From the NCBI RefSeq assembly GCF_036373705.1, contig NC_089864.1, positions 2,660,501-2,724,500 on the forward strand: a stretch of DNA of 64,000 nucleotides, read 5' to 3'. Position 1 is the stretch's first letter. Every line of letters starts with the position of its first letter. The notes below the pieces were generated by a model. It saw only the letters and a list, made by a program, of their open reading frames with translations, did not search any database and was not told the origin of the DNA. This document shows positions 47,390 to 60,070 of this stretch, one piece after another. Both the position numbers and the translations under genes were made by a program. This DNA is from Amia ocellicauda (Eukaryota > Chordata > Actinopteri > Amiiformes > Amiidae).

Positions 47390-48020
47390 CATATCAGTAA
47401 TCTGGATAATCTGGTAAAAATTTGAGTATTTAAGTGCATTTAGAGGAGAGTGATTGGATTTCAACAGTCAAAACCACAAATAATGCACTGAATGTGGCTG
47501 AGGAGATCAAGGCACTTGTTCAATATGCCATCAAATATGAAAATGTGAATGTAGGATTATAATATTCTCTTGAGCACGATATGTGGGGAAAGAAAAACAA
47601 ACAAACAGAAAAACAAAACCGTACTGCCGACAAACATTCAAAACAGCCTGGATCGCATCCTTCCCTTCACCGCAGAGACAGAACTCTGGAATTGGCCGCT
47701 CTGAACACACAACAGGGAAGTCAGTGTGGTCTCATCCCCATTTTGAGTGCCTTATGAAGAACACAATCAGTGTAGAACTGCTCAGGATTAATCACTCTAA
47801 AAACCGCTGTAGTATTAATGCTCATCCCCCCAAAACAAAACAATGCAGGATCTCCTATGATCCCTGCAGGTGTGATTATCCTTCCTTAGAAGCAGGGCAG
47901 CCTGGACTCGCCTCACAGCACAGTCTGTGAACAGAGAACGAGTTGCATTATTTCAATTTTATTTTCTTGTTAAACAAAAAAAAAAGGGTCAGATTCAGAC
48001 CAAAACGGGATACACACACG
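47390..48020. other. Gene-free stretch 3' of gene D
   Basis: No supported exon. TTTATTTTC at about 47958 reads as GAAAATAAA on the minus strand, a usable polyadenylation hexamer (AATAAA) about 70 bases beyond gene D's stop codon. Confidence 0.4.
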
Positions 48021-48462
48021 GGCACCCTACAAATCAAGGGCCCTGTTCTTGCTCCTCTGCCTCCCACCATCTCTCTGACACAATGCATGAATGACAAGGC
48101 AGAGGACGACAACAGCAAATAAAAGAAGGGCGATATAGAGTCCGAGATGGTCAAGATTTCCACCTCCCTGTGCTGAACTCCGAGGACCTGCAGAGAGACA
48201 GAGAATTGATACAGAAGTGCTGGCTGGCTGGACGCTAGCTGAACCAATCACATTCAACCTGTTTTAGTGTTCAGGTACTAGGGGGTATACTGCACTACTG
48301 TATTTATTATATTTTGTGTTGCTTTGAAGTGTTTCTTTTGACAGGTGATAGTAATAATATGAGACAACCATACACAAACAGTCTGAACCCCAACAATGAA
48401 GATGGATCAGCTGACCGGACACTGGAGTGCATCAACTCACACACTAAAACTACCTGCGTCTA

Positions 48463-48493
<31 letters not shown>

Positions 48494-48496
48494 GTT
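48463..48496. repeat. (ATT)n microsatellite
   Basis: An ATT run just beyond gene D's second Ig exon donor, within the intron. Confidence 0.85.
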
Positions 48497-48839
48497 ATTT
48501 ATTTTTTAAAGCGTCTTACTTGGTGTTGTGTTATTTGCCCGCAGTCTCACAGTGACGACACACACAGTCCTGTTGGTCCCCGAGTCCCTCACTGTGTAGT
48601 TTCCCTGGTCAGCCGCTGCGAGTGAGTGTAGGGTCAGAAAGCCGCTCTGCACTGACACTCTGTGCTCGTACCCGGGGCCAGGGCGGCTCACTGCGCCCCT
48701 CTCCACAGCGCACACTGAGACAGAGGCTCCCTCTCCTGCAGCAGCAAACAGCACCTCTACTGAAGCGCTGGAGTGGAGAGGAAGGGTCAGATTGTCTGCA
48801 AGAGACAGGTTTGTAGATTTGCTGTATTCTGTGGACAAC

Positions 48840-50190
48840 AAGAACAGGGGAGGAGGCAAGGGGGCAGAATGTGTATTAGTACACAGACCAAACGAGAGGG
48901 ACCGAGATGGCCAAGCAAACTATCTTACAATTTAAGTGCATGTGGCAATTATTGCAATTAGATAACTTTAAACTTTTTACCTTTGTTAAATAAACATTAG
49001 ACTATGTAAAAAATACCTTCCTATAAGGAGCCTTACATAAATGTCATAAGAGAAGCAATAGGCATTCCTGTCCTCTCTCAAACATCTCATGTCAGACTTT
49101 TGCAAGGAGGTGTTATTTTTCCCTGATTGTCACAACTTTTTCCAGTAATTACAATTTCAAATTAACTATAAAGGTTTAAAGTAACAACTGCATTTACACT
49201 ATGGGCATCTCCAGAAAATTACAGCAGCTTTGACATGTTTATAAGAAGTGAATATTTTGCAATTACAGGTGTAACCTGAGCAACCAATGCTTTTCCTTTT
49301 CAAGCTGAATTTTCAGTCCTTGTGGAAAAGTGTTCCAGTCAGGACTGCGAAATACAAAATGTATTAGACCAGCTAACTACAACTAATTTATACAATGTAA
49401 TAGCACACTACTAAGGCCTGTGTAATACAGGGGGGACAATACATAAAACAGTCAGAACTGAAGTACAGTTTGGAATTTACACCCCCTACCCACTAGCAGA
49501 AGTGTTTGCATTTACAGAAAATCCTGGGGAACACTATGAAAGCAGTTTTACTGAGAAGTAAATTAAATCACTTTTAAAAATTAAAAAAGTAAAAAGTATC
49601 CAAATTATCACTAAAGCTATAAAGAAATGAGTGATAAAACCCATCTCAGACAATGTTGGATAAAGGTGAAACTATACATGATATTTATACAACTATTTCA
49701 AATTTGACATCTGTTGACTATGATTCATATTGCAATACCTTTCACATATGAAGTAAATTACACTTTTGAGGACATTTGTAAATAAAAAGTTATTGCTTTT
49801 GGGAGAAAATGCAGACAAGCTGTAGTTTAATTGCCCTGCACATATCTTACACTAGGGCTGGGCAATAGTTATGAATCAAATGCCAATGAAAATCAAAAGG
49901 GTTTAACTGGGCTACAAGGCCGAACATTCTAGTTCACTGGCGAATGGGATATAATATAATGATTCGCAAGTGAAATGTGAAAGTAGCACATTTATAAGTC
50001 GCACCCCTGCGTTTTGATATGTGCAGTCTGAAATGTGCATTTGACGGCGGGGCCCACATCTGGCCCAAATGGGGTCACCGAGCGAATTTTATAAGGTTTA
50101 CAATAAGGGATTATACTACCACCGAGCCCTAAGAGATCTCCAATAGCTAACAAATTAAAAAATATATTTCAGGAAAGTATTGTCTGCAGA
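48840..50190 (-). other. Intron 2 of gene D
   Basis: About 1.37 kb separates the two Ig exons. It includes the MITE-like element at 49855-50131; the rest is AT-rich with nothing recognised. Confidence 0.5.
49855..50131. mobile_element. MITE-like element with TAGGGCT ends
   Basis: The left end TAGGGCTGGGCAATAG and right end CCACCGAGCCCTAA are imperfect inverses. Length is about 277 bases with no coding capacity. The target duplication is unclear. Its ends resemble those of the element at 9979-10275. Confidence 0.4.
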
Positions 50191-50929
50191 GCCTTACCTG
50201 TACCACACAGATTTAGCACGATGTAGACATTCTGCTCTTTATCTCACACAGTGTAGTTCCCCTCATCTCCGGGAGTCACCGCCTTCACCACCAGAAAGCC
50301 CCCCTGCACCGACACTCGGCCCTGGTACCCCGGGGGGGTGGAGGAGAGAGTCCCCTTGTTGATTCTGAAGACCACACTGACACTGTGGTCTGAGGAGTGT
50401 CTGAACTCCACATCAGAAGCATCGGCGGGCAGAGGGATTTTGAAGTCCTCCCCATAAGGCACTGTCGTAGATGATATAGAGGCTGGAAATGAACGAGAAG
50501 AGAGTGAGAGGATTATAAAATGTTATGTTCATGAAGATGCCTAAAGACTGCTACTGCTACTGCATCATCACTTATCTTCTGAACTGCAGAAGCTACATTG
50601 GCACAATGTGGTGGTTTCACAGACCCAGATCAGCTCTAGCTTTGGACCAATGTTATTTTAGGAATAATAATCCAAGAATAATGTGAAACCAGCTGCAAGA
50701 CTGACAGGTCAATGGGGTGCATTCAATTGAATCCAGCCTCTTTACAACAGGAAGTGGATTGCTTCCTTATTTTATCAAGGGGGGAGCCTGTCACAGAGGG
50801 AACAGCAGGTCAGGTATTCCCTCGGGAACCCGGAGAGGTGCAGAGCAGTTTGAGGAGGTCTCTCACTGTGCAGGCCGGCCAGATCACCTTCAAGACACAC
50901 TGAACTTTGCCCAACCAAGAGAACAAGCA

Positions 50930-51062
50930 GGATCCAGTAGTGAATATGATCCACTGTGTTATATCCAAGTTGTATTGGAAGTATTGGGCAGCTGCAGAGA
51001 ATATGAGCTTCCTCTGTGCCTGGGGTTTGTGGACTATGAGAAAGCATGTGATTCAATACATA
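50930..51062 (+). mobile_element. LINE reverse-transcriptase fragment
   Basis: The plus strand encodes CREYELPLCLGFVDYEKA followed by CDSI. This is the signature around the first catalytic aspartate of non-LTR reverse transcriptases (pattern LAF-I/V-D-Y-x-K-A-F-D). Only about 40 residues remain. It lies in gene D's first intron, on the opposite strand and about 30 bases from the signal exon. Confidence 0.6.
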
Positions 51063-51369
51063 CAAACTCAAGTCATCACTAAACTTACCCAGGCAAAACA
51101 TCAGGCACAGAACTGCCCAGCCCATCCTGCTGCCAGACCTACAGAGAGAGGACACGGGACTGTGAGTGGAGGACTGCCAGCTCATTTGCAGTTTGTAGAA
51201 AATGAAAAGCCTCTAAAAGGAGAATATTCCTAAACAGTGGAATCTGTTAAACAGACACACAAACACAGATGATTTTAACTATTAACACCCCCCACCTCTC
51301 TCCCCTCATTTCTGCCAACTCCTCCTGGATGCATCTCAGCTCAGACCTAACCTTCCCAAAAAGTGAGTT

Positions 51370-52510
51370 GTGATGCTCAGTAACACACACCCCCCAAATA
51401 TTGAAATAAGATAATGCTTTAATCAACCCTCTCAAGTACAGTCAATCTGTGGTTAAGAAACATGATGATCTTTGTAAATGAATTCAGTGGTTTTTCGGTA
51501 AATGAATCGAGAGCAGAATGAACAGGAGCAGAGCCTGCTGTCTTAACTCAAAATCAAACTGCAAAAGGGCTGCGATACACAACAACGACCGGAGTGAGAG
51601 CAGAAACTTAATGAATCAGTTGCGTATCGGGAGAGAAAAAAAATACAACAGCAGCGAATTACCGGATGTTTCTTTGGTACACAGGTACAAATCGCTGTTT
51701 TAAAACTGATTAATTTGCTGTCTGGGTTTTCAACACCTGCCAAATACGATGCAATGCTGAAAATGTGTGTTGAATGGCCTGAAAGAGTGCACACGATAAA
51801 CACACAGGTCACGTGGAGCCGGTAGGTAGTCCGACTCAGTGCCTGACGAAAATAATACCAAATAAAAATCGAGATTCCGCGTGTAGTTCACAATTTGATG
51901 TTTTTTTAATAACCCATATCCGACTGCGGATAACAAGGGTATATGCGGTTTCAAGTACAGTCTCAGCCCAAGCTAATTGGCAGACTTGCCTTTAAAAGCC
52001 TTTTCTCTTTTAAAAACAATAGAATCTTTTTTTAAAACCCGATGCACCTGAATTGTATTAGAAACGCTCCTCCTTAACATATACGAGTTATTTCACCCAG
52101 CGTTGTTTTCACCGGACAGACAAGAGCGCCTTATCGACGAAGAAATGCCTCGAGTAGCGGCCTCATGCATATTCATGAGCACCAGGACAAGTGCGCCTGC
52201 GCAGCCAATGCAAGTTGTATTTTACAGTAAGCGAAGTGCGAAAGACATCAGACAGCACTATCTGGTGAGTCTGTTCCCCACAGCGCTCATTAATTACTTA
52301 AAACTTAACTACAAATAAAGACTGACAAAAATAAACAAACAATCGGTGCTAGGAGCTAAAAACTAATAGATCACGAACATGACCCATAATTCAACGAAAT
52401 AGTGTCGCATTGACATCCCATGTTATTTGTTTTATAAGTGTGTGTGTATATACACAAACACAAACACTGATATATAGACCCACACTATTAATAAACCGTT
52501 GATTTAAGAT
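51370..52510. other. Gene-free stretch 5' of gene D
   Basis: The counterpart of 15.1-16.2 kb, but without clear alignment. No supported exon. Confidence 0.45.
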
Positions 52511-52515
52511 ACTTA

Positions 52516-52830
52516 CTTGTTTGCGCTCAGCAACAGTTTAGTCCGAGGACACCGTTAGTATTTAATTTATTCGTAACCAGGGTCTTATCCAGGGACGTTA
52601 CTCAAATCGAAACTCACACTTCGAGAAAAAGTCAAAGTAACCACAGATCTGACGAAACCTGCCCCCCGGGCCGGGCTCCCTTCCTGTGGCCGGACAGGAG
52701 AGCGCAGCGCCGGCTCGGCCCCCCGCACACACGGGCCTTTATCCCAGAAAAGCGGAGAGATGCTGCCATTTTTGTTGCTCTTCTCCCTGCAGCTGCTGTG
52801 CTCGTTTAGCAGTGCATTCATGTGCTCTAC
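52516..52830 (-). promoter_or_regulatory. Conserved 5' block of gene D
   Basis: A near copy of 16164-16480. Shared words include GTTTAGTCCGAGGACACC and CGGCTCGGCCCCCCGCAC. The minus strand has AAAAATGGCAGCAT, one base off the YY1-type motif in gene C's block. The plus strand of both copies also reads as a signal-peptide-like frame (MLPFLLLFSLQLLCS here). Promoter or 5' exon function for gene D is inferred from conservation and position. Confidence 0.45.
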
Positions 52831-53094
52831 ACACGAAACAAGCAGGCGATCATACGTGTAAAAAGTAAAACGGATGAAAGCCGGTTTGCACGCCGCGGAC
52901 GCCCGGATGACTCCGGCTTGAGAAACGCGCCTCGTGTGTCCGTCGTTCGCTGGCTGTGGGAGGAGTGAGGATTCGTCACGACTTTGTCACAATTTAATTT
53001 AACGAATTAAACCTTATCTTGCCTCTTCAAAGTGTTGAGTAGGTTGTGTAAATGAACGAATTGGAAAGAAATACAATTTAAATGCATGAAAGGT

Positions 53095-53131
53095 GGGGGT
53101 GAATACTTTCTATATGCACTGTACACATCAA
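53095..53131. mobile_element. Isolated Tc1-type terminal-repeat remnant
   Basis: GGGGGTGAATACTTTCTATA followed by TGCACTGTA resembles a Tc1-type terminal repeat. No partner end or transposase lies nearby. Confidence 0.3.
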
Positions 53132-53139
53132 ATAAAGTG

Positions 53140-54830
53140 CGTCTTTACTACTGCTGATTACTGAGACATATAGTATAACAACATGCAGTATTTATAATAA
53201 CAACAATAGTAATAGGGGTACTCTGAGAACATGTTCACACATAACATCAATTATATGCGTATCTAATTTAATAACGCTTCTCCATTAACTAACATACCAG
53301 ATATACACACATGCAGATATCTACTAAAATACACGAATCTCTAATTCATGACAGAGATGTACTCACAGTGACGCCTCTATGCCTGCAAGTGAATTATTAC
53401 AGAGCACACACACTGAGTCAGCTGAGTATTTATACAGAAGTGCTGCCCACCACATCACACAACATATTGTATCAGATTTCTTCGAAAGCAGAGCAGGGAC
53501 TTCTTTGGAAATTAAGTTATTTTCTTTTTTGTGCTTTCGATTTGCTATTGTGATGAACTGTGGATGAGTTAATTAACTAGAACCGAGACAGAAACTGTGC
53601 AATAGAGGTTGCTGACAGCCTGTAACAAAGGGGAGAGGACTGTGTGAATTTAGTCTGAGGGGAGGGATACTAATGGGTAAATTGCAACGAACTTGCAGAG
53701 TTAGTGTGCAGATGTCCGCAGTTTTGCACGGATCGCCGCAGCCGAGCGCAGCCTGCAGTTCCTTATGCCACCAAACATGAAGTGAGGTCGGGTGAGGTCA
53801 AATCAGGGATACTTTGGCTCAGCAGACTTAGCAACCTGCTATACTCTCAATGTCCCTTCTCTTGTCAATAATAAGAGAAAAAAAAACAAAAAAAACAGGC
53901 ATATTCCGTTGCCTTGCACAGCTTCTTTCTTGAGTTTCCCCCTCTGCCTGTCTGCACAGTCTCTTCGCTCCCACCTTTTCACTTCTTTCCCTGTTCATGT
54001 TTTGTGATATTAGCTTTGTTTCTTTTCTTTTCAGGCAGTAGAATTAGCTGTGGCCCTTGGCAGTCACTGATGACCTCACACTCATCCTGCCCTGTGAGAC
54101 ACAGGGGGGGGGCATAACATATTTTGTTATTCCCATGGACCTAGTGCAGTGAAACGTAGTGAAGGTATGTTGAACCCGAAAAGGAAATCACTGCAAAAGT
54201 CTGCACAACGATATTCAAAACAGGACTCATTCCAGTCCCTGATGGTTCACAAGAGTTTTGACAGGTTTATTGAAAACACTGGCTTAAACCTTGACAGGCT
54301 TAAACCTGATCGACTGAGATGCATTTTACAGTGGGTTTATATTCATTGTATGGTTTGCATTTCATTTGAATGACATACAAGCATTTAGCATACGCTAGCA
54401 GCGGCAGTAAAATCTGAGGCCCGGCCTGAGCCTCTGTGTGTCGTAAGAGATCTCGCCTGCGCGAAGGGCTCCTCCAATGCCTTGCACCCACACTACAGCC
54501 CTCAGCTAGTGCGGCTGTAGGAGATCTCGCTCTCTCAGCTTGCTGGGATCAAGCTCTGCTACGCCTCCTCGTCCGTGTGTGCAGGCCTTGGTTTTAGGCC
54601 CCACTTTGGCTGATGGCCTACTACCCTTGGACCCCGGACACTGCGTCACCCAGTGTCCCCAGAAACCCTGGCACACACAGTGTGGTTCACCCCACGGACC
54701 TGCGTGGTGCTTGTATCCTACACCCATGTGTTTGGATACATAGTGTTCTGTCCGGCAACAGCAAGGTTGCATCTGGTTGGTGTTGCAGTGCCCCCGTGTC
54801 CTCAACATTGCCGAGTGGAGACGCACTTAC
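53140..54830. other. Gene-free stretch
   Basis: No supported gene. From about 54400 base composition becomes GC-richer and may already belong to the retroelement that follows, but no domain is readable there. Confidence 0.4.
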
Positions 54831-54839
54831 AGCAGCGAG

Positions 54840-55420
54840 TCCCACTAGGTGCTTCACTTGTTGTGGCAGTACCTCAGTTGTTGCGTGCCCCCTGGTGCAA
54901 ACACTGAGTGGTGTCCCCGCTGCACGTTACTGGTTCACGTGTGTGCGCTCGGCGATGAGCTACTTGCCCCAGTTATTGCGCCGCTTGTGGCCGACGCACC
55001 TTGTCCGCCAGGAGTGGGGAGGTCCTCTGCTCCGTCTGTCTGGGCACCGACAGACCGCTCAGGAACCCTAGGGATCAATGCGCTAGCCCATGCCTGGCTG
55101 CGCTGTCTCCTCTACGTGTGTCCACTGTTCACCCTTCCCCCGGTGGTCCTGGAGATCAGGAGAGAACGAGTGACAGTTCTACTGATAGCCCCACGGTGGC
55201 CTCGCAGAACTGGTTTGCAGACCTGATCGCCCTCCTCCACGGAGAGCCTTGGCAACTCCAAGTGAGAGCGGACTTGTCCAAGGTGCAGAGCATGCTTTGG
55301 CACCCCAATGCGGGTCTCCTCCAGCTCTGGGCCTGGCCCCTTGGCAGACATCTGTGCGGCTGCAGCTTGGGCTTCGCCGCTTACATTTCTACAGGTTGGA
55401 TGTGACGAGACCAGCTCCTT
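54840..55420 (+). mobile_element. DIRS-like retrotransposon remnant
   Basis: Plus-strand frames show RRERVTVLLIAPRWPRRT, then after a frameshift WFADLIALLHGEPWQLQV, RADLSKVQSML and LLQLWAWPL. This matches the end of the reverse transcriptase/RNase H region of DIRS-type elements (L-I/V-APRWP, WF-DL, LW-WPL). It then jumps to ASPLTF-like sequence and FYRLDVTR, typical of the tyrosine-recombinase end. The middle is deleted and frames are shifted, so it is a fossil. The flanking sequence to about 56.1 kb may be its 3' end. Confidence 0.6.
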
Positions 55421-56424
55421 CCATTTGGAACCCGGTGTTGGCATCAGTTGGCTTTGATTTCTCTTCCCAGTCTGCCCCTGTTAGCACATCCTGGATGGAG
55501 CTCACTGCCACTGTTCCCAGCTGATGGCACTGGAGTTGTTCTCACTGCCTCACTATGTTTATAGTTCCTTGGTCAACAGGTCTATGGCCCGCTCTTGCTG
55601 TGCACCATAGAGCAAGAGACCACTGCTGCTGTCCTCAGCAGTAAGCATGTGAGCAGGGTCTCGTGCTCCAATGTGTATATAGTTCATTTGTCAGTACAGT
55701 AGAGCTAAACATTGCCCTGTGTTAGCTGGACTAATCCTGTGTTCCACGGGTGGCGCATGAGTTGGTTCCTGTGCCCTGTGGTGTATATAGTTAGTTTGTA
55801 GGACATTTTAAGTTGTCAGCATGGAGCTCTCCACTCTGTACTGTTCAGTTGACTAGGATGCTCTTGTGCTATGTGGAAGCAGCATGAATGTTCCTGCTTC
55901 CAGGCAAAACATACTGTTGTTTTTCATCACCGCTACTCAGTATTATATTATGTTTTTTTCAGTGGGTCTGCGGCCCTGCTCTGGTTGTATCAGAGGTCCA
56001 CTGCTATAATACGTGGAAGCCACACAAGTTGTTTGATTGCCCGCACAAAATATTGTGGAAGTAGATTACGGCCTCGCTCCTATCTGCACTAGTAGAGAAG
56101 CCGGGCTTGCTATTGTAAGCAGAGGGTGTAAGAGTTAACCTTTGTAAGCCCCGCTTTGTATATGCTGATTGCAGACAGTTCCCAGTTTGAATGTGACTGC
56201 GGTCAAGGCACACTTTTTTAAAATCTTTTTCCACATGTATAAATATTTCAAATGTAATAATAAATATATAAATAAATGCAAAATCTCCGTTTTGAAAAAT
56301 AAATGTTTGACAAAATATTTATCTAGACCCTAAATCCGGAATCGAATAAAAAATAAATTGAATAATCTGAAAAAAATATTTAACTTTGAAATACATATTT
56401 TGCTTTTATGTCTATGAATGTTTT

Positions 56425-57042
56425 TTATGTTTTATGTTTTTTATGTTTATGAATATTTATTTTTTCAATTAATATGGGTCTGTAGGTAGCGTGTGACCGA
56501 AGGAGGTCTTCTTCCCAATAGGAGGCAGGGAAAAGAGAAGGGGGGGCACATGACAGGCTGACTCGTTGTGAAGAGTCAGGAGGAGCGACAGGGAGGAGAG
56601 AAACTGAGAAATATGGATTTGGTAAGGTGACTGTGATGTAAGGACTGTGACTAACCTTTGGATTACAATTTGATTGACAGAGCTCAGTTGCAACATAAAC
56701 CAGCAGGGTAGAGACCCAGAGCTGCAGACCCCTGCCTGAGGGTGTGAGCAGGGCCTCAGGGAGAGGCAGCATCATGTGATCACTCTCTCCTCTCTCTATG
56801 GAAATCACTGATCCCTTCCAGTCTCCCTTGGAGCTGCGCTGACAGGAATACATTACAAACAGAGAATAGATTTGCATGTAGTTCCAGGCAGAGAGGCTGT
56901 CAGACCAGGAGACAGACAGGTTAATACTGAAGTGCACCACACTGACAGACACACACAGAGCAGCAGTGAGACAAAGACAGAGAGAGAGCACTGAGACAGA
57001 GACACAAGGAACCAGACTGGAACAAAGTTTTTCCAGTGACAT
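56425..57042 (-). CDS. Hypothetical protein, about 205 codons
   Basis: Open from Met at 57042 to a stop at 56425. The N-terminus is strongly hydrophobic (VPCVSVSVLSLCLCLTAALC), but this part comes from CT/GA-rich sequence that can mimic a membrane segment. A donor-like AAAGGTTAGT at about 56654-56663 could end an exon after SNCNPK. No domain is recognised. It may be a chance frame. Confidence 0.2.
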   Translation of the reverse strand: MSLEKLCSSLVPCVSVSVLSLCLCLTAALCVSVSVVHFSINLSVSWSDSLSAWNYMQIYSLFVMYSCQRSSKGDWKGSVISIERGESDHMMLPLPEALLTPSGRGLQLWVSTLLVYVATELCQSNCNPKVSHSPYITVTLPNPYFSVSLLPVAPPDSSQRVSLSCAPPSLFPASYWEEDLLRSHATYRPILIEKINIHKHKKHKT

Positions 57043-57049
57043 TCTAAGC

Positions 57050-58060
57050 AGGTAAGGGTTTGCATTTTATTGTACTTTATGATTTCCCATTGTGTTTTCC
57101 TAATACGTGCCACATTTCAATATCTATGCTGAAAGTTAGATTCTTAGCTCCCACTACAATCAATGAGCTGAGACATTTACCTGTGCAAACACCTGGGAAT
57201 AATGGCCTTGACAAAGTCTGATGTTTTCTGAGTCTTGCATATTAAAAAAGGCAGATGAAACTGATGAAAACAAAAATTCAATCAAAATCTACATAGAAAG
57301 GGGAAAAATATTCATATTAGAGTATACTCAAATGTTGTCATCTAAAGTATAAAACTGCGCTATCTTTGAATGATCTTTAGTAATTTAACTCAGAGCTGTT
57401 CCCAGCTGCTCCCTTTCTCTCCAGTCCCTCAATATGAGGAAGTTGACTGAAATAACAGTCCCAGTGGTAACAGCCTCATTGATACAGACAGGGTTTAAAT
57501 CACAGCCACAGTCAATATATGCAGTTATTGACTGGAAATATGATAAGATGACATGATTGAACACAATTTATGAAACTGAGCAAGCAAATCAGTTGTGTCG
57601 AGTACAATAGTGTTTTGCTTTTTTTGTGTTGAACCGAAACCGGGAAGACGCTTCAGTCTTTGCATAATTTCCATACTGTCTAATATGTCATCGCTGCACA
57701 AGGAAGTAGGGAGAGTAAAAGCCCTCGAGATGCACTGTGAGCAGGAGACAGGAACCTCCAGGGCATGGCATGCATGGTCAGACCCAGCTGCTCCGTTGTG
57801 CAGTGAGGGAGTTGCAGACTAATAGGTATATATTACTAGTAGATATATAACAGTCAGTGTATATATTATAATATCAATAAGCAGACTGCAGGGATAGCCA
57901 ATTAAAAAATCCAGGCCAAATAAGCAACTGTGTAAAAACACGCCCAAAACAAGCTCAACCTCCCATGAGAGTAATTTCCGGTCACATGGACAATAAATGG
58001 TTTGGATTCAATATCTTGTTAGTCAACTACGTAACACAAACGTAGTAACTTTGCAGTATA
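57050..58060. other. Gene-free stretch
   Basis: AT-rich; no supported exon or element. Confidence 0.45.
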
Positions 58061-58067
58061 TGACAAA

Positions 58068-59650
58068 TTAAACCATAAAATAAAAATTAAACTTATTGTT
58101 TTTGTTCTTAATTTTATGTGGGCTCAGCATTGCAGCCTCAACAATCAAGTTGTGGCATCGGATTTTCACTCCGTTAAGCTGTTCAGCATCCAATGCAGCT
58201 CTTTCTGCAGATAAATGAAATTGGATACTAAAATCCACAGCAGCAATGGAGAGGTATATACTTTTGTCATTTAGATTGACATTTTCCAAGGCAGTGTCAG
58301 ACACTGGTATGTATCCAGGGTTTATACATCTATCTAGAAGAGAACAGTAGAATTAATTCAGGTCCCCAAGCATTAAAAAAATACATCCTTCTTTTAGTTG
58401 GAAAAAATGGTTGATTGCACTGAACTCATGAAGAATCTGGAACACATACTCTATGTACAGTCTGTTTACAGGATCCCTGTACATTTGAAAGAGAATCTCA
58501 GCTTTGTAGCATCTATCTTTTGCTTTGCTTAGCTGGAAGTGCAATTTCAGTTCATCCCATTGAGACAGAATTCCAGCACTGCAATCATAGACAGCAAGCC
58601 ATCTTTTTGAAAGCCGTAGTATTTTCAGAGGGTCAGTACCATCATTGATGAGCTTGTAGACTTGTGCATATTCCCTGCTGTGGGAAAACCAACTGTATGT
58701 GTGAGAAACCAAGTACTTGATATTCATAGGTAGTGTTTCATGTACTTTACTTGCACCAAGCTGCAGGGAATGACATACACATTGCCATATCTCTGAGACA
58801 CGTGTACACTTAATTGTTTCCCGACCATCACGTTGCATCCATTGATGCCAATTCCAAAGCATTTAGAAAATTTCAGACCACAAGTGTCAATTAACACGTT
58901 CTCACACTTCAAATGTATCAGTCCCAGAAACATCGAGATTACCGTCTTCAGAGACTTTCCAAAGTAGCGGATAACTAAACAGTTGCTTATCACTCGTAAT
59001 GGCTGTCATTCCATCTATAATAAGTGAAAACTTATAAGTTTCAGCAAATCCCTCTATGTTTCAGGACTTATCACATTGTTGATTAGTGCTGTGCATGTGG
59101 TTCTGTGCAGTTTCACATCCTTCTCACACAATTCTTCAGCCAGTTCTTCGAGGTGGTCAGCTGTTTGTATGCTGGTATGGCATGAAACAAAAGCTGCAAT
59201 TTTCAATTCCCTTGCTTTCTGGGAACTTATTTCTTCTAGTTTAATGGCAGAAAACCCTTGAAACAAAAACATACAAAGAAATAAATGAGGAGGTCTAGAG
59301 CCTAATGAAACGTTTTAGGCCATACTTCCCAGCTATGTGTTCATTTATAGAAACTTTTCAGATTGTACTAAAATGTATTAATTTAGCACCGCTTACAGAT
59401 GATTTTAACTTAACTCACAGTGTACTTAAATATTGAAATCAAATTCATGACTATACCTTGGATCTCTGTAATTCTCTGTGATGAAAACGGGGCATGACTC
59501 TTCGTTTTTCCAGTTTTGTATGTTGTAGTAAATCAGGGTTGTGGGCTCTAATTTTACATTAGCAAAACTTACGCAGAGCCTTTGTGTCATCACCGGTAAC
59601 AGGTCTGATCAAGTCTTTCAGACTGGACTCTTTTTCCCACAATTTAGTGT
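58068..59650 (-). pseudogene. Degraded hAT transposase
   Basis: Minus-strand frames, interrupted by stops and shifts, read in order: RELKIAAFVSCHTSIQTADH (59054-59272), a segment with FGIGINGCNVMVGKQL (58724-58993), and a long core (58353-58862) with VCHSLQLGASKVHETLP, YSWFSHSREYAQVYKLINDG and KRWLAVYDCSAGILSQW. A C-terminal piece lies at 58068-58304. The pattern C-H-x-L-x-L...WFS-S...RWL is that of hAT transposases of the type domesticated in ZNF862/KIAA1586-like genes. Several frame breaks show it is dead here. Terminal repeats were not identified. Confidence 0.65.
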
Positions 59651-59659
59651 AGCGTTTCC

Positions 59660-60060
59660 CATATTTCCCCACTTATTTGCCATGTCCACAAACTTAGAAA
59701 TTAGAAATTATTAACGTATAAACATATCAGCAATGGCTGGAGTTCTGGAAAATGTAGGCCTACACGTTTATTATCGAGTACTTCCCACCAGCGGCTAGTG
59801 AAGAGGTAAGTTATGTAAATCTGTGGTGCCAGAATGGGACCACTGACTAACTTTACAATTGTGTGGGCTGATTGGTTTAAAATACAAAATAGAGGGGGGT
59901 GTTGGTTGGCTGGTATTAAGGTTAAACAATTAAGGTCAATCAATAGTATTGCAAATGCAACTTATGTAGTCTATATGATGTCCAATCAGAATAATGTGTT
60001 GCACACCTGAACAATAACGGTGACTTTCAGGTATGCTTAGGTTTAAAAGGGGTTTATTTT
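59660..60060. other. Gene-free stretch
   Basis: AT-rich, nothing recognised. Confidence 0.45.
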
Positions 60061-60070
60061 CCTTTGCATC

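Larger units (their letters stand above)
48027..51125 (-). pseudogene. Gene D: two-domain Ig receptor with one internal stop
   Basis: Four exons, all joined in phase 1. Signal: 51089-51125 (MGWAVLCLMFCL). Ig 1: 50198-50482. Ig 2: 48520-48828 (acceptor GTCCACAG, donor GTAAGA). Membrane/tail: 48027-48187 (LYIALLLFAVVVLCLVIHAL, then a basic tail QRDGGRQRSKNRALDL). The total is 264 codons, with a single TGA at 50246-50244 inside GDEGNYTV-stop-DKEQN. Gene C has TGG (Trp) at the matching place. Ig 1 has the RVSVQGGFLVV and DEGNYTV end but no Cys at the usual final position; Ig 2 has GYEHRVSVQ and DQGNYTVRD, also Cys-less there. It is either a null allele or a young pseudogene. No ITIM is seen. Confidence 0.72.

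Noticed and set aside
54540..55071. Plus-strand frames of 67-152 codons upstream of the DIRS-like remnant
   Set aside because: GC-rich overlapping frames with no recognisable domain until the APRWP motif.
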